Notes: generated from the letters alone by a model not told the origin. Counted from the first letter of the stretch, positions 27,767 to 35,906 are shown. The stretch: 64,000 nucleotides of DNA from DAOUJI01 sp965224415 (GCA_965224415.1 CBDCZB010000004.1:1-64000), one strand, 5' to 3'. Numbers and translations: made by a program.

Positions 27767-27795
27767 CGTCGTCGCCTCCTTCCTATAAGTGAGAA

Positions 27796-27826
27796 GCGGG
27801 GCCGCCCGTGAAGGAGACAGCCCCGC
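27796..27826 (-). promoter_or_regulatory. Leader hairpin of the nuclease gene
   Basis: GCGGGGC pairs with GCCCCGC; on the minus strand the loop reads TGTCTCCTTCACGGGCG and the stem is followed by TTCTCACTT. It is 30 bases before the start. Confidence 0.6.
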
Positions 27827-27849
27827 CTCGATGCCGTTGTCCTGGCCGT

Positions 27850-28257
27850 TCATGCGGCCTTCGCCTCGACCGTCTGCGTCGACTCCGCCTCTTTCTCCTC
27901 CCTGGCCTTCAGGTGCGCCTTGAGGATGTGGGCGATGCCGTCTCCGAGGCCGTGGACGGGCACGCTTCTGCCGTCGCCCATCTGGTTCCAGAATGGCTGC
28001 ATCTCCTGGATGCCCTGCATCTGGTCAATCACCTCTTCGACCGGGGTTCCCCTCCGCAGATGCAGGGAGATCAACCGGCACGCAAGCTCCGTAACGCCAT
28101 GCTGGAAGGAGCCGCCCTTTCCCAGGTAGCCGAAGACCTCGAAGGGTTCGCCGTCATCGTCCACGGAGACGGTGACGAAAAGACTGCCCATCTCCGTTTG
28201 CAGCTTCGTCGTCGTGCTGGGAAGGCTGCGGGGTCTTGCCCGCGTCCCCGTAGTCAT
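27850..28257 (-). CDS. Stand-alone TSCPD-domain protein
   Basis: The 135-residue protein resembles the C-terminal TSCPD domain of B12-dependent ribonucleotide reductase: TEMGSLFVTVSVDDDGEPFEVFGYLGKGG, then ACRLISLHLRRGTPVEEVIDQMQGI. The cysteines of the reductase tail are not conserved at the end (VPVHGLGDGIAHIL). No reductase gene is nearby. It may modulate host ribonucleotide reductase or act separately. It overlaps the DUF7007-like gene by ATGA, so the two are coupled. Confidence 0.7.
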   Translation of the reverse strand: MTTGTRARPRSLPSTTTKLQTEMGSLFVTVSVDDDGEPFEVFGYLGKGGSFQHGVTELACRLISLHLRRGTPVEEVIDQMQGIQEMQPFWNQMGDGRSVPVHGLGDGIAHILKAHLKAREEKEAESTQTVEAKAA

Positions 28258-28754
28258 GGCCTGTCCGTCCTTCCGAGGCAGAGCGGGCGGGTGCGGGTGC
28301 ACTCGATGGCCTTCATCCGCCCGTACTTCCGCACCATCTCCGGGTCGTTGGCGAACGACTCGGCCTCGATGCAGGTGTCGAACCGCTCAAACGGGTCCGT
28401 GCCGAGGCCGCCCGGGTAGGCGACGGCGTGGTGGTGGATGCCCGGCGGGCAGTCGCGGAGGTAGGGGAGCGCCGGAGCGTAGCGGTCGAAGTAGCCCGCC
28501 ACCTTCAGGGCCATCTCCCTCTCGCATTCGTCGCCCAAGCCGAGCAGCGTTCTGACGATGGGCTCCTCGCAGTCCTCCTCCGCAAAGGTCTGCGAATACA
28601 TGGCGTCACGCAGTTCGGCGGGAAGGGAGTCCCACCGCTCCGTGCTGAGCTTCAGCCCGCCGTGGCTCGGCGTCGAGACCCGCCAGACGCCCTCGGCAAG
28701 CTCCTTGACGTCCTTGGTCCAGCCCCAGGGTGTGTAGGTAACGTTCGTCGTCAT
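28254..28754 (-). CDS. DUF7007-like ICE protein
   Basis: The 166-residue protein has the N-terminal block TPWGWTKDVKELAEGVWRVSTPSHGG, then LKLSTERWDSLP, which resembles the DUF7007 family found on plasmids and ICEs. The C-terminal half is rich in Tyr and Cys (YFDRYAPALPYLRDCPP). The function is unknown. The ATG at 28754 follows AAGGAGG. A hairpin leader lies at 28786-28818, and the gene is coupled by overlap to the TSCPD gene. Confidence 0.65.
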   Translation of the reverse strand: MTTNVTYTPWGWTKDVKELAEGVWRVSTPSHGGLKLSTERWDSLPAELRDAMYSQTFAEEDCEEPIVRTLLGLGDECEREMALKVAGYFDRYAPALPYLRDCPPGIHHHAVAYPGGLGTDPFERFDTCIEAESFANDPEMVRKYGRMKAIECTRTRPLCLGRTDRP

Positions 28755-28785
28755 TTCAGACCTCCTTGTCATCCTGTAATGAAGG

Positions 28786-28818
28786 AGCGGGGCTGCCTCC
28801 ATCGGAGACAACCCCGCT
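28786..28818 (-). promoter_or_regulatory. Leader hairpin of the DUF7007-like gene
   Basis: AGCGGGG pairs with CCCCGCT, with an inner GCCTCC/GGAGAC pairing. On the minus strand it is followed by CCTTCATTACAGG and then AAGGAGG. Confidence 0.6.
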
Positions 28819-28847
28819 CTCGATTCCGAACCGGATTGACCGGCAGA

Positions 28848-29717
28848 CTAAGCGGCCTGCGCCTGCTGCATCTGCCGGAGCTTGTTGGCCGCGGCTTCCA
28901 CCAGCGGCCCGAGCTCGGTGCCGTCCAGGTCGTCGATGCTCTTGCCCGTCCGGTCCACGACGGCGGACCGCACCTGGTCCTCATCGAGGCCCTGCTCGGC
29001 GGCGATCTCGAAGAGCCGCTTCCGCAGCTTTTCAATCTGGGACTCGCTGCGGCTCCTGCCCTGGGCCTGGCCGGAGTTGCCGTTGGCCCCGTTTCCAGAA
29101 CGGGGCTGGCTCTGAGCAGGGACGCGCTGCGGTTGCGGCGAGTTGCCGACCTGCGGCTGGTCGCCGTAGAAAGCGTTGCCGAACTGGACGCCGAAGCTGC
29201 GGAACGCCCGCTTCAATCCGTCCGTGACCGCGCCCTTGATGGCCGTGTCGTGCCCGTCGAAGGTGTCCTCCGCCACCGGGTGGACGCCGATGTCGGCGCG
29301 GGGCAGGGCGCCCGCCACGGAGACCCGCACCGGGGCGCTGTAGCCCTGTTCCACCTTCACCTCGCCGGTCTGGGGGTTGACCGTCTCGACCTGGCGCAGG
29401 GTGACGTCGCCGACCAACTCGTAGCCCCAGCCGCCGTAGCCGAATATCCGGTTGGCCTGGGCGATGACGATGTGGCCTTCGAGGTAGTCGAAGGACTTGC
29501 CGCCGCGCCCCTTGCGCTGGGAGGCCAGCGCGGGTTCGAGGGGCTGTCCGAGCGCCTGCGTGACGGCGGGCGAGAGCCCGTCCCAGAGCAGCTCGTGCTC
29601 GCTGACGATTGCGGCGTCGGGCTTGTGCCCGTTGCCGTTCCGGTCGACGACCGCGGTGTCCTTGTGGACGCCGTTCGCGCTCCCGTGTCCGTTGTTGCTT
29701 CCGTTCTTGTTGAACAT
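28848..29717 (-). CDS. Rad52-family single-strand annealing protein
   Basis: The 289-residue protein carries the Rad52/22 domain: LGQPLEPALASQRKGRGGKSFDYLEGHIVIAQANRIFG, WGYELVGDV and DTAIKGAVTDGLKRAFRSFG. A Gln/Ser/Gly linker (about 180-215) and a helical C-terminus with a hinge-like fold follow. It anneals complementary single strands, working with SSB and the nearby nuclease in recombination. The start at 29717 (MFNKNG) follows GAAGGAG; the N-terminal 40 residues are Asn/Gly/His-rich and disordered. A double hairpin (29773-29808) lies in the leader. Confidence 0.9.
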   Translation of the reverse strand: MFNKNGSNNGHGSANGVHKDTAVVDRNGNGHKPDAAIVSEHELLWDGLSPAVTQALGQPLEPALASQRKGRGGKSFDYLEGHIVIAQANRIFGYGGWGYELVGDVTLRQVETVNPQTGEVKVEQGYSAPVRVSVAGALPRADIGVHPVAEDTFDGHDTAIKGAVTDGLKRAFRSFGVQFGNAFYGDQPQVGNSPQPQRVPAQSQPRSGNGANGNSGQAQGRSRSESQIEKLRKRLFEIAAEQGLDEDQVRSAVVDRTGKSIDDLDGTELGPLVEAAANKLRQMQQAQAA

Positions 29718-29772
29718 GGTTGTGTCTCCTTCTCGTGGTGTTGTGTCCTGTAGCGAATGGCCGATGGGCGGG

Positions 29773-29808
29773 TTCCCTCTATGGGAAGCCGTGTGCGGGC
29801 GAAGCCCG
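29773..29808 (-). promoter_or_regulatory. Leader hairpins of the Rad52 gene
   Basis: TTCCC-TCTAT-GGGAA (29773-29787) and CGGGC-GAA-GCCCG (29796-29808) lie 56-91 bases before the start codon. The apical TTCCCxxTAxxGGGAA matches the loops of the radC, ssb and helicase leaders. Confidence 0.55.
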
Positions 29809-29899
29809 TCGTGAATTGGGCATAGGTCCTCCTGTGCGGTGAGAGTGGGAAAGGGCGACAAGCGGGCGGGGAGGCCCGCTGGGGAGCGGCGGGGAGCCG

Positions 29900-30770
29900 C
29901 TAGCGGGCGGAGCGTGCCGCCAGGGAGAGCAGGCGAAGGAAGGCGGTCCGTCCGTGGGGGAGGGCCGCAAGCTCGCCCACGTCGCCGACGCCCTGGGGGA
30001 GGGTGACGGCGGCGGCCCTGCGACCCAGCAGGGTCAGAAGCCGCTCCGCCGCCTCAAGGCCCGCGTCGTCGCCGTCGAAGGCGAGGAAGACGCGGGGGCA
30101 GCCCCGGAGGGCGGAGGCGACCCGCTCAACGCCCTGCGTGCCGAGAGCGGCGCAGGATGGGATGCCCCATCCGGTAAGGGCGAGCCAGTCGAACAGCCCC
30201 TCGGCCACGACCGCCCAACCAGGGGCGGGGCCGAGACGCCCGAGGCCGAGCACCGGCTTGGGGCCGGGGAGGGCCTGGAAGCGGGGTGTCCGGTCGGGAA
30301 CGACCGCTCGCCCGGCGAGCCAGCGGACGAGGCCGCCGGGGACGTCGGGGACGACGACCATGCCGGCGAACCGCTCCGCTCCCCGCTCCATGAACAGCCC
30401 GGAGTCCCTGATGCGCTTCTCGGAGAAGCCGAGGGACTCCAGGGCCAGCCGCAGCCCGTTGCCCGGCGAGTAGCCGAGGCCCAGGCGGGCTGCGGCGACC
30501 GGGCCGACGCCCCGCGAGGGCCTCCGGCAGCGACAGCCCCTCGGCCTGCTGGATGAAGTCCAGCACGTCGCCGCCGAGACCGCAGCCGAAGCAGTAGAAG
30601 CGCTCCGAGTCGGCGTACACCGTGAAGCTGCCCTCCACCTCGTCGTGGAAGGGGCAGACGCCCTGGCGGACCCTTCCACGACCGCGCAGCCGCACCCCGG
30701 CGGCCTCCACCGTGTCGCTCAGGGGATGCCGGGCCTTCAGCGCGGGGATGTCCACGTTGACCGTGACCAT
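29900..30770 (-). pseudogene. CHC2/Toprim DNA primase, one frame change
   Basis: The start at 30770 opens a CHC2 zinc-finger region (CPFHDEVEGSFTVY, FYCFGCGLGGDVLDFI). Near 30515, within GCGGGGCG, the frame must move by one base to continue into GPVAAARLGLGYSPGNGL. The Toprim domain follows, with VAEGLFDWLAL as the catalytic Glu motif and FLAFDGDDAG as DxD. The whole is about 290 residues, a complete ICE primase apart from the shift. The shift could be a real mutation, a programmed frameshift, or an assembly error in a G4 run. The start shares its A with the stop of the upstream gene (TGATG). Confidence 0.75.
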
Positions 30771-31249
30771 CACGCGCCTCCGATCAGGGGCCTGAGCCCC
30801 CGGAGGCTGCGCCCCGAGACGACCTTGCCCGGCCGCCAGCGCATCCCCAGCACCGCCGCGACCTCCAGCGTCCCGCCGTCGCCGGTGGGAACCAGCGCGG
30901 CGGCCCGTCCCGTGCCCTGGCTGTAGACCAGCGGGTCCCGGTCTCCGAACCGCCGCTTGACCAGCTGCGTCCACTCCGAGAAGGCCCACCGGGTCTCCCT
31001 CGGCGCCGCCTTCGCCGTATCCACGCCGGCGAGGACCGCCAGCGCCGTGTCCACGTCCCCCGCCTGCCTGAGCCGCCGGGCCTCGTGGATCGAGCGCACC
31101 GCGCTCGGCTCCGCCGTCTCCGTCTCCGTCTCCTCCTCCTTGAATCCCATCGCCGCCATGAGCTGGTCGACCAGCTCTTCGAGGCTGCGCCGGGGCCTGT
31201 CCACCGTGTCCATCGTCCGATTGCCTGCTACCAGTGTTGCCGTCGTCAT
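30770..31249 (-). CDS. Unknown ICE protein coupled to primase
   Basis: The 159-residue protein (MTTATLVAGNRTMDTVDRP...) has an acidic ETETETAEPS segment and ends LRGLRPLIGGA. I recognise no family. Its stop overlaps the primase start (TGATG), so the two are made together. Its leader and first codons (AAGGAGG, then ATGACGACGGCAAC) are nearly the same as those of the four-HTH gene at 229, although the proteins differ. Confidence 0.65.
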   Translation of the reverse strand: MTTATLVAGNRTMDTVDRPRRSLEELVDQLMAAMGFKEEETETETAEPSAVRSIHEARRLRQAGDVDTALAVLAGVDTAKAAPRETRWAFSEWTQLVKRRFGDRDPLVYSQGTGRAAALVPTGDGGTLEVAAVLGMRWRPGKVVSGRSLRGLRPLIGGA

Positions 31250-31294
31250 CGTGCACCTCCTTAGTGCCTGTGCTTTGTTGCCTTGAATCCGTGC

Positions 31295-31346
31295 GCCCGC
31301 TTGCGGGCAAAGAAGAAGGGCCGCCCCCGGATGGGAGACGACCCTT
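31295..31346 (-). promoter_or_regulatory. Double-hairpin leader, same as at 138-191
   Basis: The first hairpin (AAGGG...CCCTT, 31316-31346) and the second (GCCCGC-TT-GCGGGC, 31295-31308) repeat the arrangement at 138-191. The tract from GGGCGGCCCTT to GCGGGCGCA on the minus strand is essentially identical to that copy. Confidence 0.65.
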
Positions 31347-31387
31347 GTGCTTGGGAATGGGTATGAGGGAGCCTGAGACCCCCGTTG

Positions 31388-31861
31388 TCAGCGTCGAGGC
31401 GGCCTGCCTACAGGACGCCGGGGCATGAACCGCCGGAGCAGCAGCGCCCCGATGCCCAGCCCGACGAGGTTCAGGAAGAAGAGCTCCACGTCGCCGGTTA
31501 TCAGCGGCGCCGCAACGACCAGGACCACCGCCCCGGCCACCATGACCTTCTTCCGCTTCCACCACGGCTGCTTCTCAGGGGCCTTGACCGGGGTGTCATG
31601 CACCTGTGCGTAGGCCGTCCAGATGGGCAGCCCGATCAAGACCTCCAGCTCGGTTATCACCACACCCTTGGAGCAGCCCCCGGTGTGGCACTTGACCTCG
31701 ATGCCGTTGCCGTCCGGTCGCTGCCGGAACGCCAGCCCGTCCGACTTGCCGCCGTGACAGATGGCCGTCGTCGTCCAGAACCAGCCCCGCTCGAAGCTGA
31801 CCCGGTGCGGCAGCAGGTTGGCTATCCGCATCGCGCTCGGTCCCACGTACTGTTCCGCCAT
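31388..31861 (-). CDS. Primase-type zinc finger fused to membrane helices
   Basis: The ~157-residue protein begins with a region like the zinc-binding N-terminus of P4-type primases: ICHGGKSDGLAFRQRPDG, VKCHTGGCSKGVVITELEVLIGLPI. It has no Toprim or helicase part. After a Lys/Trp-rich linker (KQPWWKRKK) there are two hydrophobic segments (VMVAGAVVLVVAAPLI and LFFLNLVGLGIGALLL) and a basic tail. This suggests a membrane-tethered nucleic-acid-binding protein. The start at 31861 follows AAGGAGG. Confidence 0.65.
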   Translation of the reverse strand: MAEQYVGPSAMRIANLLPHRVSFERGWFWTTTAICHGGKSDGLAFRQRPDGNGIEVKCHTGGCSKGVVITELEVLIGLPIWTAYAQVHDTPVKAPEKQPWWKRKKVMVAGAVVLVVAAPLITGDVELFFLNLVGLGIGALLLRRFMPRRPVGRPPRR

Positions 31862-31899
31862 GTCCGCACCTCCTTGTTCGTTTGTGGCCGTTCGTTCAG

Positions 31900-32286
31900 T
31901 CATGCCGCCTCCTTCAACAGGTCCTCCGGGGTGGACCAGTCGGGTGATAGCCGGATGCCCACGTCAAACCGCCTCACCTGCGCCGGGTCGGGCTCCAGGT
32001 GTGCCGAGTCGTCAGGGGCGCTCCCGGCCTTGCCTGCGTCAAGCGTGTGGAGCTGCCCGCACCGCTTGCAGTACCAGCCAGCAGCCCCGGCGTAGCCCAC
32101 TCCTGGCCGCGCCAAGGAATACCCGCAGCCGCAGACCTCGAGAGACAGCCTGACCGTGTCGATGACATTGCCGTCGACGTCTCTCAGGGCAGCGAGACGG
32201 AAGCGCGGCTTGATGACCACGCGGTCCCCGATCGTCTGCACGTCGTGGTGCCGGTCGATCCGAACGCCATCCTGCCGTTCCGACAT
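31900..32286 (-). CDS. Small zinc-ribbon protein
   Basis: The 128-residue protein has CGCGYSLARPG followed by WYCKRCGQLHTLD, a four-cysteine zinc ribbon, and an Asp/Glu-rich tail. The start at 32286 has GGAAGGAGG six bases upstream. A second ATG at 32328 has its own AAAGGAGG, so a 14-residue longer form is equally possible. The family is unknown. It is the first gene on the far side of the 41-bp repeat block. Confidence 0.6.
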   Translation of the reverse strand: MSERQDGVRIDRHHDVQTIGDRVVIKPRFRLAALRDVDGNVIDTVRLSLEVCGCGYSLARPGVGYAGAAGWYCKRCGQLHTLDAGKAGSAPDDSAHLEPDPAQVRRFDVGIRLSPDWSTPEDLLKEAA

Positions 32287-32540
32287 GTCCAGTCCTCCTT
32301 CCTTCGTGTGTGTTCCTGATTCGTCCATGCGTACCTCCTTTGTGACCTGTGTGCCGTTGACTCGCTGAATCTCTTGCCGTGCCGAAGACGCAGCTCGCCC
32401 AGGGTGGATACCGTCCAAGTTGGGAAAAAGCTGCGAGACGTGAAGCGGCCAGCCTGCTTCTCAGTCGCAGACCGGCGCGTGTCGAAGCTGCTGCATGACT
32501 GTCAAACAGCCAGGTCGCAGGCATGTTCAGCCGGTCGGGG

Positions 32541-32835
32541 CGTAAGACGCACTCCGACCGACCAGGTGAGGACGAGGCGCAGGAGGCGCTCCGTCCAGAG
32601 TCCAGCGGCAGAAGCGATCAAACTCCGACCGTCAGACTGGTGTCCAGCGGCAGAAGCGATCAACCCCGACCGTCAGACGAATGCCCAACGACTGAAGCGA
32701 TCAACTCCAACCGCCAGACTGGTGTCCAGCGGGAGAAGGGCTTATCACTCCAACCGCCGAACGAGGCCGAGGACGAAGGGCTTATCACTCCGTCGATTCG
32801 GCCAACGCTGCCTGCGAAGGGCTTAGTCACTCCGC
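32541..32835. repeat. Tandem ~41-bp repeats (iteron-like)
   Basis: Repeat units begin at 32611, 32653, 32694, 32735, 32775 and 32816, a spacing of 42, 41, 41, 40 and 41. Each starts GAAGCGATCAA or GAAGGGCTTATCA followed by CTCCxACCG; the second half of each unit is more variable. A degenerate unit lies near 32541. The spacing is about four DNA turns. No reading frame follows the repeat period. The region between two minus-strand genes (32420-33077) holds no other gene that I recognise. It could be a replication origin, partition site or oriT. Confidence 0.8.
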
Positions 32836-33077
32836 ACCAGCAGCATCCCTCTTGGGCGACCTTTTCGGTGCAGCCCGGGCTTTAGGGGAATGCCCCCAGG
32901 TTTCTAGGGCGGGAAACGCTGGAAAAGCCTGAAACTGCATCAATTATTACCGCAGCCGACACCCGATGGAAAGGTCTTGCGTGACCCCCCGCACGAATCA
33001 CTGCCTTTGATGGCTCTTTGGTGGCTCTTTTCTTGCACTAAAGTTGCCTCAAACTGCGTGACGCAGAAAGTGGCCCG

Positions 33078-33902
33078 CTACCGCCCCCACAGCCCGAAGG
33101 TCAACCGCCGCAGAAGCTCCCACTTTCTCAGCGCCCTCCGCGTGTCGGAGAGCGCTGTCCTGCGCCAGTTGATCTGCCCGTTCCGAGCGAAGTCCCGCAG
33201 CGGCTGCTTCTCCGGCGGAAGCGTCATGCCGTGCTCTTCGAGCAGCGTCAGCTCCATCACCAGCAGACGCTCCTCGGACCGCAGCCACTCAGGACCTCCG
33301 CCCCGGTTCGGGTGCGCGTCCCTCAGCTCCCGCCACTCTGCGATGAGCGGCCAGGCCTCGCCGAAGACCTCCTCGTCGCCCTCGGCAGGCTCACGGGTCA
33401 CCAGGTCGGGGTACTCCCGCCAGGGCGCGGCCCGCCGCTTCGCCGGCCCGCCCGCCGCGTCGTCCGCCGCCGCCGGGTCCTCAGTGTCGCCGCCCCCTTC
33501 GAGGGCCGCCACCCGGCGCTTCAGCTGCGCATGCTCGTCCCTGAGCGCCTTCCCGTCCCCCTGGACTGCCGCGACGCCCTTGCTCAGGTCCTTCGCCAAC
33601 GCCTCGACCTGTCCCTTCACTTCCTTCAGCTCCTCCTCCAGCCCGTCGTTGCGCTCCCGCTGTTCGGCTGCGGGCGAGCCCCCGCCCTCCAGCAGCGCCT
33701 TCTCCAACGCCTGGCGCATCCGCCTGGACAGCCTGCCGTCCTTCAGACTGTTGGTCAGCGTTCTGTAGTCGACGCTCAGCTCCTGGGTCGCCTTCATCAC
33801 CCCCTTGTTTCGCACCAGCTCCCGCAGCAGCGCCATCAGCCGCAGGTCGTGCACGTCCTCCACGCTCCGGCTCTTCTCGAAGACCGGCTCCCGTGATTTC
33901 AT
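33078..33902 (-). CDS. HTH plus coiled-coil DNA-binding protein
   Basis: The 274-residue protein has an HTH-like N-terminus (LRELVRNKGVMKATQELSVDYRTLTNSLKDGRLSRRMRQALEKAL), a long coiled coil (about 80-130: ERNDGLEEELKEVKGQVEALAKDL), and a C-terminal domain of unknown type (EYPDLVTREPAEGDEEVFGEAWPLIAEWRELRD). It lies between the 41-bp repeats and three direct repeats in its own leader, so it may bind either set. The start at 33902 follows GGAAGGAGG. It is divergent from the conjugation operon. It may be an ICE regulator or origin-binding protein. Confidence 0.65.
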   Translation of the reverse strand: MKSREPVFEKSRSVEDVHDLRLMALLRELVRNKGVMKATQELSVDYRTLTNSLKDGRLSRRMRQALEKALLEGGGSPAAEQRERNDGLEEELKEVKGQVEALAKDLSKGVAAVQGDGKALRDEHAQLKRRVAALEGGGDTEDPAAADDAAGGPAKRRAAPWREYPDLVTREPAEGDEEVFGEAWPLIAEWRELRDAHPNRGGGPEWLRSEERLLVMELTLLEEHGMTLPPEKQPLRDFARNGQINWRRTALSDTRRALRKWELLRRLTFGLWGR

Positions 33903-33946
33903 CGTCAACGCCTCCTTCCAAAAACCCCGAGTCACCGCCGGGGTTT

Positions 33947-34020
33947 ATCCAAGTCCCTGCCGAATTTCCGGCTTGTATGAATCCAAGCCCCTGGGACGCC
34001 GTTTTGTCCAAGTCCCCGCC
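33947..34020. promoter_or_regulatory. Three direct repeats between divergent operons
   Basis: ATCCAAGTCCCTGCC (33947), ATCCAAGCCCCTGGG (33981) and TCCAAGTCCCCGCC (34007) are spaced 34 and 27 bases apart, just upstream of the coiled-coil HTH gene and ahead of the conjugation operon. They suit an operator for autoregulation. Farther right, AGGGG..CCCCT hairpins at 34063-34081 and a GGGGGGTA tract are unexplained; the stretch to 34320 holds no gene. Confidence 0.6.
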
Positions 34021-34320
34021 GGAAGGAGGACTTCCCAAAAAGTGCTTCCCGTTTACGTCCTGTAGGGGGGTGTTTTACCCCTGTTTCAGCTTGCCCACGA
34101 CCCCGCTTGGCTTTCTGCCACCAACGCCCTTTCCCTGTACACCCCAACTACAGCACCAGAGGGGGGTATTTCGTAAGCCCTCGCAGGGCAGTGCATTCAT
34201 GCACCCGGTGCAGGTCTGCACCGCCCCATGGGAGGTTCCGAATCGCCATCCGGTTGCTCACACTTTTTTGCGGGCGATGCACTCCGATGTATCGCATCAA
34301 ACCGCAGAGAGGTGAACGAG

Positions 34321-34932
34321 TTGGCGCTGAAATCGAAACTCCGGTCGATAAGACGGCTCTTACCCCTGGCATCCGCGCTGCTTCTGGCGGCGCTGGTGGC
34401 GATTCCTTCAAGCGGCATTGCCCTGGCCCAGGCCCCGTCCGACGAGCTGACCCTCGTCAATGCCGACCGGGATTTCGTCGAGCGCAAGAAGGGCGGCGAG
34501 TTCGTCGCCCGGCCCCTCTTCGACCGCGAGATCGCGGATCTCTTCTACGCCGTCCGCGACGCCGACACCGGCGACTGGATAAGCGCCATGTACCGGGTGA
34601 AGGGCGGCGAGAAGAAGAGAGGCGACGGCTGGGAGTACTCCTGGGAGTACCCCGACCTCGACGAACACCCCGACCTCGACCGCGACAGGGCCTACCTGCT
34701 GGTGATGCTGGCCGTTGCCGAGGACGGGCTGAGGGGCGACTTCTACGCCGTCGTCCCCATCTACCAGCCGGGCCGCATCTGGGACAAGATTCTCTCCGCC
34801 CTCAACCCCGGACGCTGGGCGAGGGCCTTCGCCGGCTGGATGATCGAGGGCGTTCACGGGACCCTCTGCGGCGTCGTGGAGCGGGCCAGCGGCGAGGACG
34901 CCGACAACTGCCGGAGGGAATCCGGCGGATGA
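34321..34932 (+). CDS. Secreted protein, first gene of conjugation operon
   Basis: From a TTG start at 34321, preceded by AGAGAGGTGA, the 203-residue protein has a basic N-terminus and signal peptide (RRLLPLASALLLAALVAIPSSGIALAQA). An exported domain of unknown fold follows (NADRDFVERKKGGEFVARPLFDREIADLFYA). It is probably an extracytoplasmic part of the transfer apparatus. The stop overlaps the VirB6-like gene (ATGA). Confidence 0.65.
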   Translation: MALKSKLRSIRRLLPLASALLLAALVAIPSSGIALAQAPSDELTLVNADRDFVERKKGGEFVARPLFDREIADLFYAVRDADTGDWISAMYRVKGGEKKRGDGWEYSWEYPDLDEHPDLDRDRAYLLVMLAVAEDGLRGDFYAVVPIYQPGRIWDKILSALNPGRWARAFAGWMIEGVHGTLCGVVERASGEDADNCRRESGG

Positions 34933-35906
34933 GCGACATCCTCACCGGCACCCCTCCCGACCTCACCTACGCCAACGACCTGGTGCGCCAGGCGTGGATG
35001 GTCGTCTGGGCCATCACCTCCGGCGCCCTGGTGGTCATCCTGGGCTGGATGGGCCTGAGCTTCATCATGGCCGAGCACCTGGGGACCCGTCAGGCGGGCT
35101 GGCGGGAGATGGTGCCCCGTTTGGTCTTGGGACTGGTGGCCGCAGCATCGTCCCTGTGGTGGTGCGCCCTGGTCCTCGATGTGGCCGACGCCGTGTCGGG
35201 ATTCATAGCCGTCTCCCTCAACGTCACCGCCGGAGACATGCTCCGCTCGACGCTTCGCACCCTGATGACGGCGGTGGAGGCCGGGAGCGTGGGCATGGCC
35301 CTGCTGCTGGCGGTCCTCTACCTGGTCTACGGCTTCTTCGTCCTCTACGTCATCGTGCAGATGGTGCTGCGCCTAGCGTTGATCGACCTCCTGCTGGCCC
35401 TTGCCCCCATCGCGTTGGGGCTGTGGATATTGCCCCACACGGCGGGCTGGGGAAGGCACTGGCTCCGTCTCTTCATGACGACGGTGTTCCAGCAGGCCAT
35501 CCAGCTCATCGCGCTGGCCCTGGGGTTCGGCTTCCTCAACGAGGTGGCCGCCATCGCCGCCTTCGAGCCGGTGCAGGACCTGATCTGGAAGCTGCTGCTG
35601 TCCCTGGCCTTCGTCTACATGGCGACCCGGGTGCCTTCGATGATGGGCAATGCCGGCACCTTCGACTCCTGGCTCTCGATGCTCTACTTCGGCATGAACC
35701 TGCCTTCGTCCTTCGTGCGCTCGGCCCGGACCATCGGCTTGGTGGCGGGCGGCGCGGCGGGAGGGCCGGGGGGCATGGCGGTGGGAGCGATGGCGGCCAG
35801 CGCGGGCGTTTCGGCCGCCGCCAGCGGCCTCAGCTCGGCGGCCTCGATGGCGACCCCGTCGGCGGGCGGAGACGGCGGCGGAGCGCCCAGGAGCAGCGGG
35901 GAGTAG
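34929..35906 (+). CDS. TrbL/VirB6-like polytopic membrane protein
   Basis: The 325-residue protein has about seven hydrophobic segments (VVWAITSGALVVILGWMG, LVLGLVAAASSLWWCALVLDVADAV, VGMALLLAVLYLVYGFFVLYVIV and others) and a soluble Ala/Gly/Ser-rich C-terminal tail. The topology and position match TrbL/VirB6 proteins that form the inner-membrane channel of type IV secretion systems. It overlaps the upstream secreted protein by four bases. Confidence 0.82.
   Translation: MSDILTGTPPDLTYANDLVRQAWMVVWAITSGALVVILGWMGLSFIMAEHLGTRQAGWREMVPRLVLGLVAAASSLWWCALVLDVADAVSGFIAVSLNVTAGDMLRSTLRTLMTAVEAGSVGMALLLAVLYLVYGFFVLYVIVQMVLRLALIDLLLALAPIALGLWILPHTAGWGRHWLRLFMTTVFQQAIQLIALALGFGFLNEVAAIAAFEPVQDLIWKLLLSLAFVYMATRVPSMMGNAGTFDSWLSMLYFGMNLPSSFVRSARTIGLVAGGAAGGPGGMAVGAMAASAGVSAAASGLSSAASMATPSAGGDGGGAPRSSGE

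Noticed and set aside
32541..32835. CRISPR array
   Set aside because: The period of 41 bases is too short for repeat plus spacer, the repeats are imperfect, and no cas genes are near.
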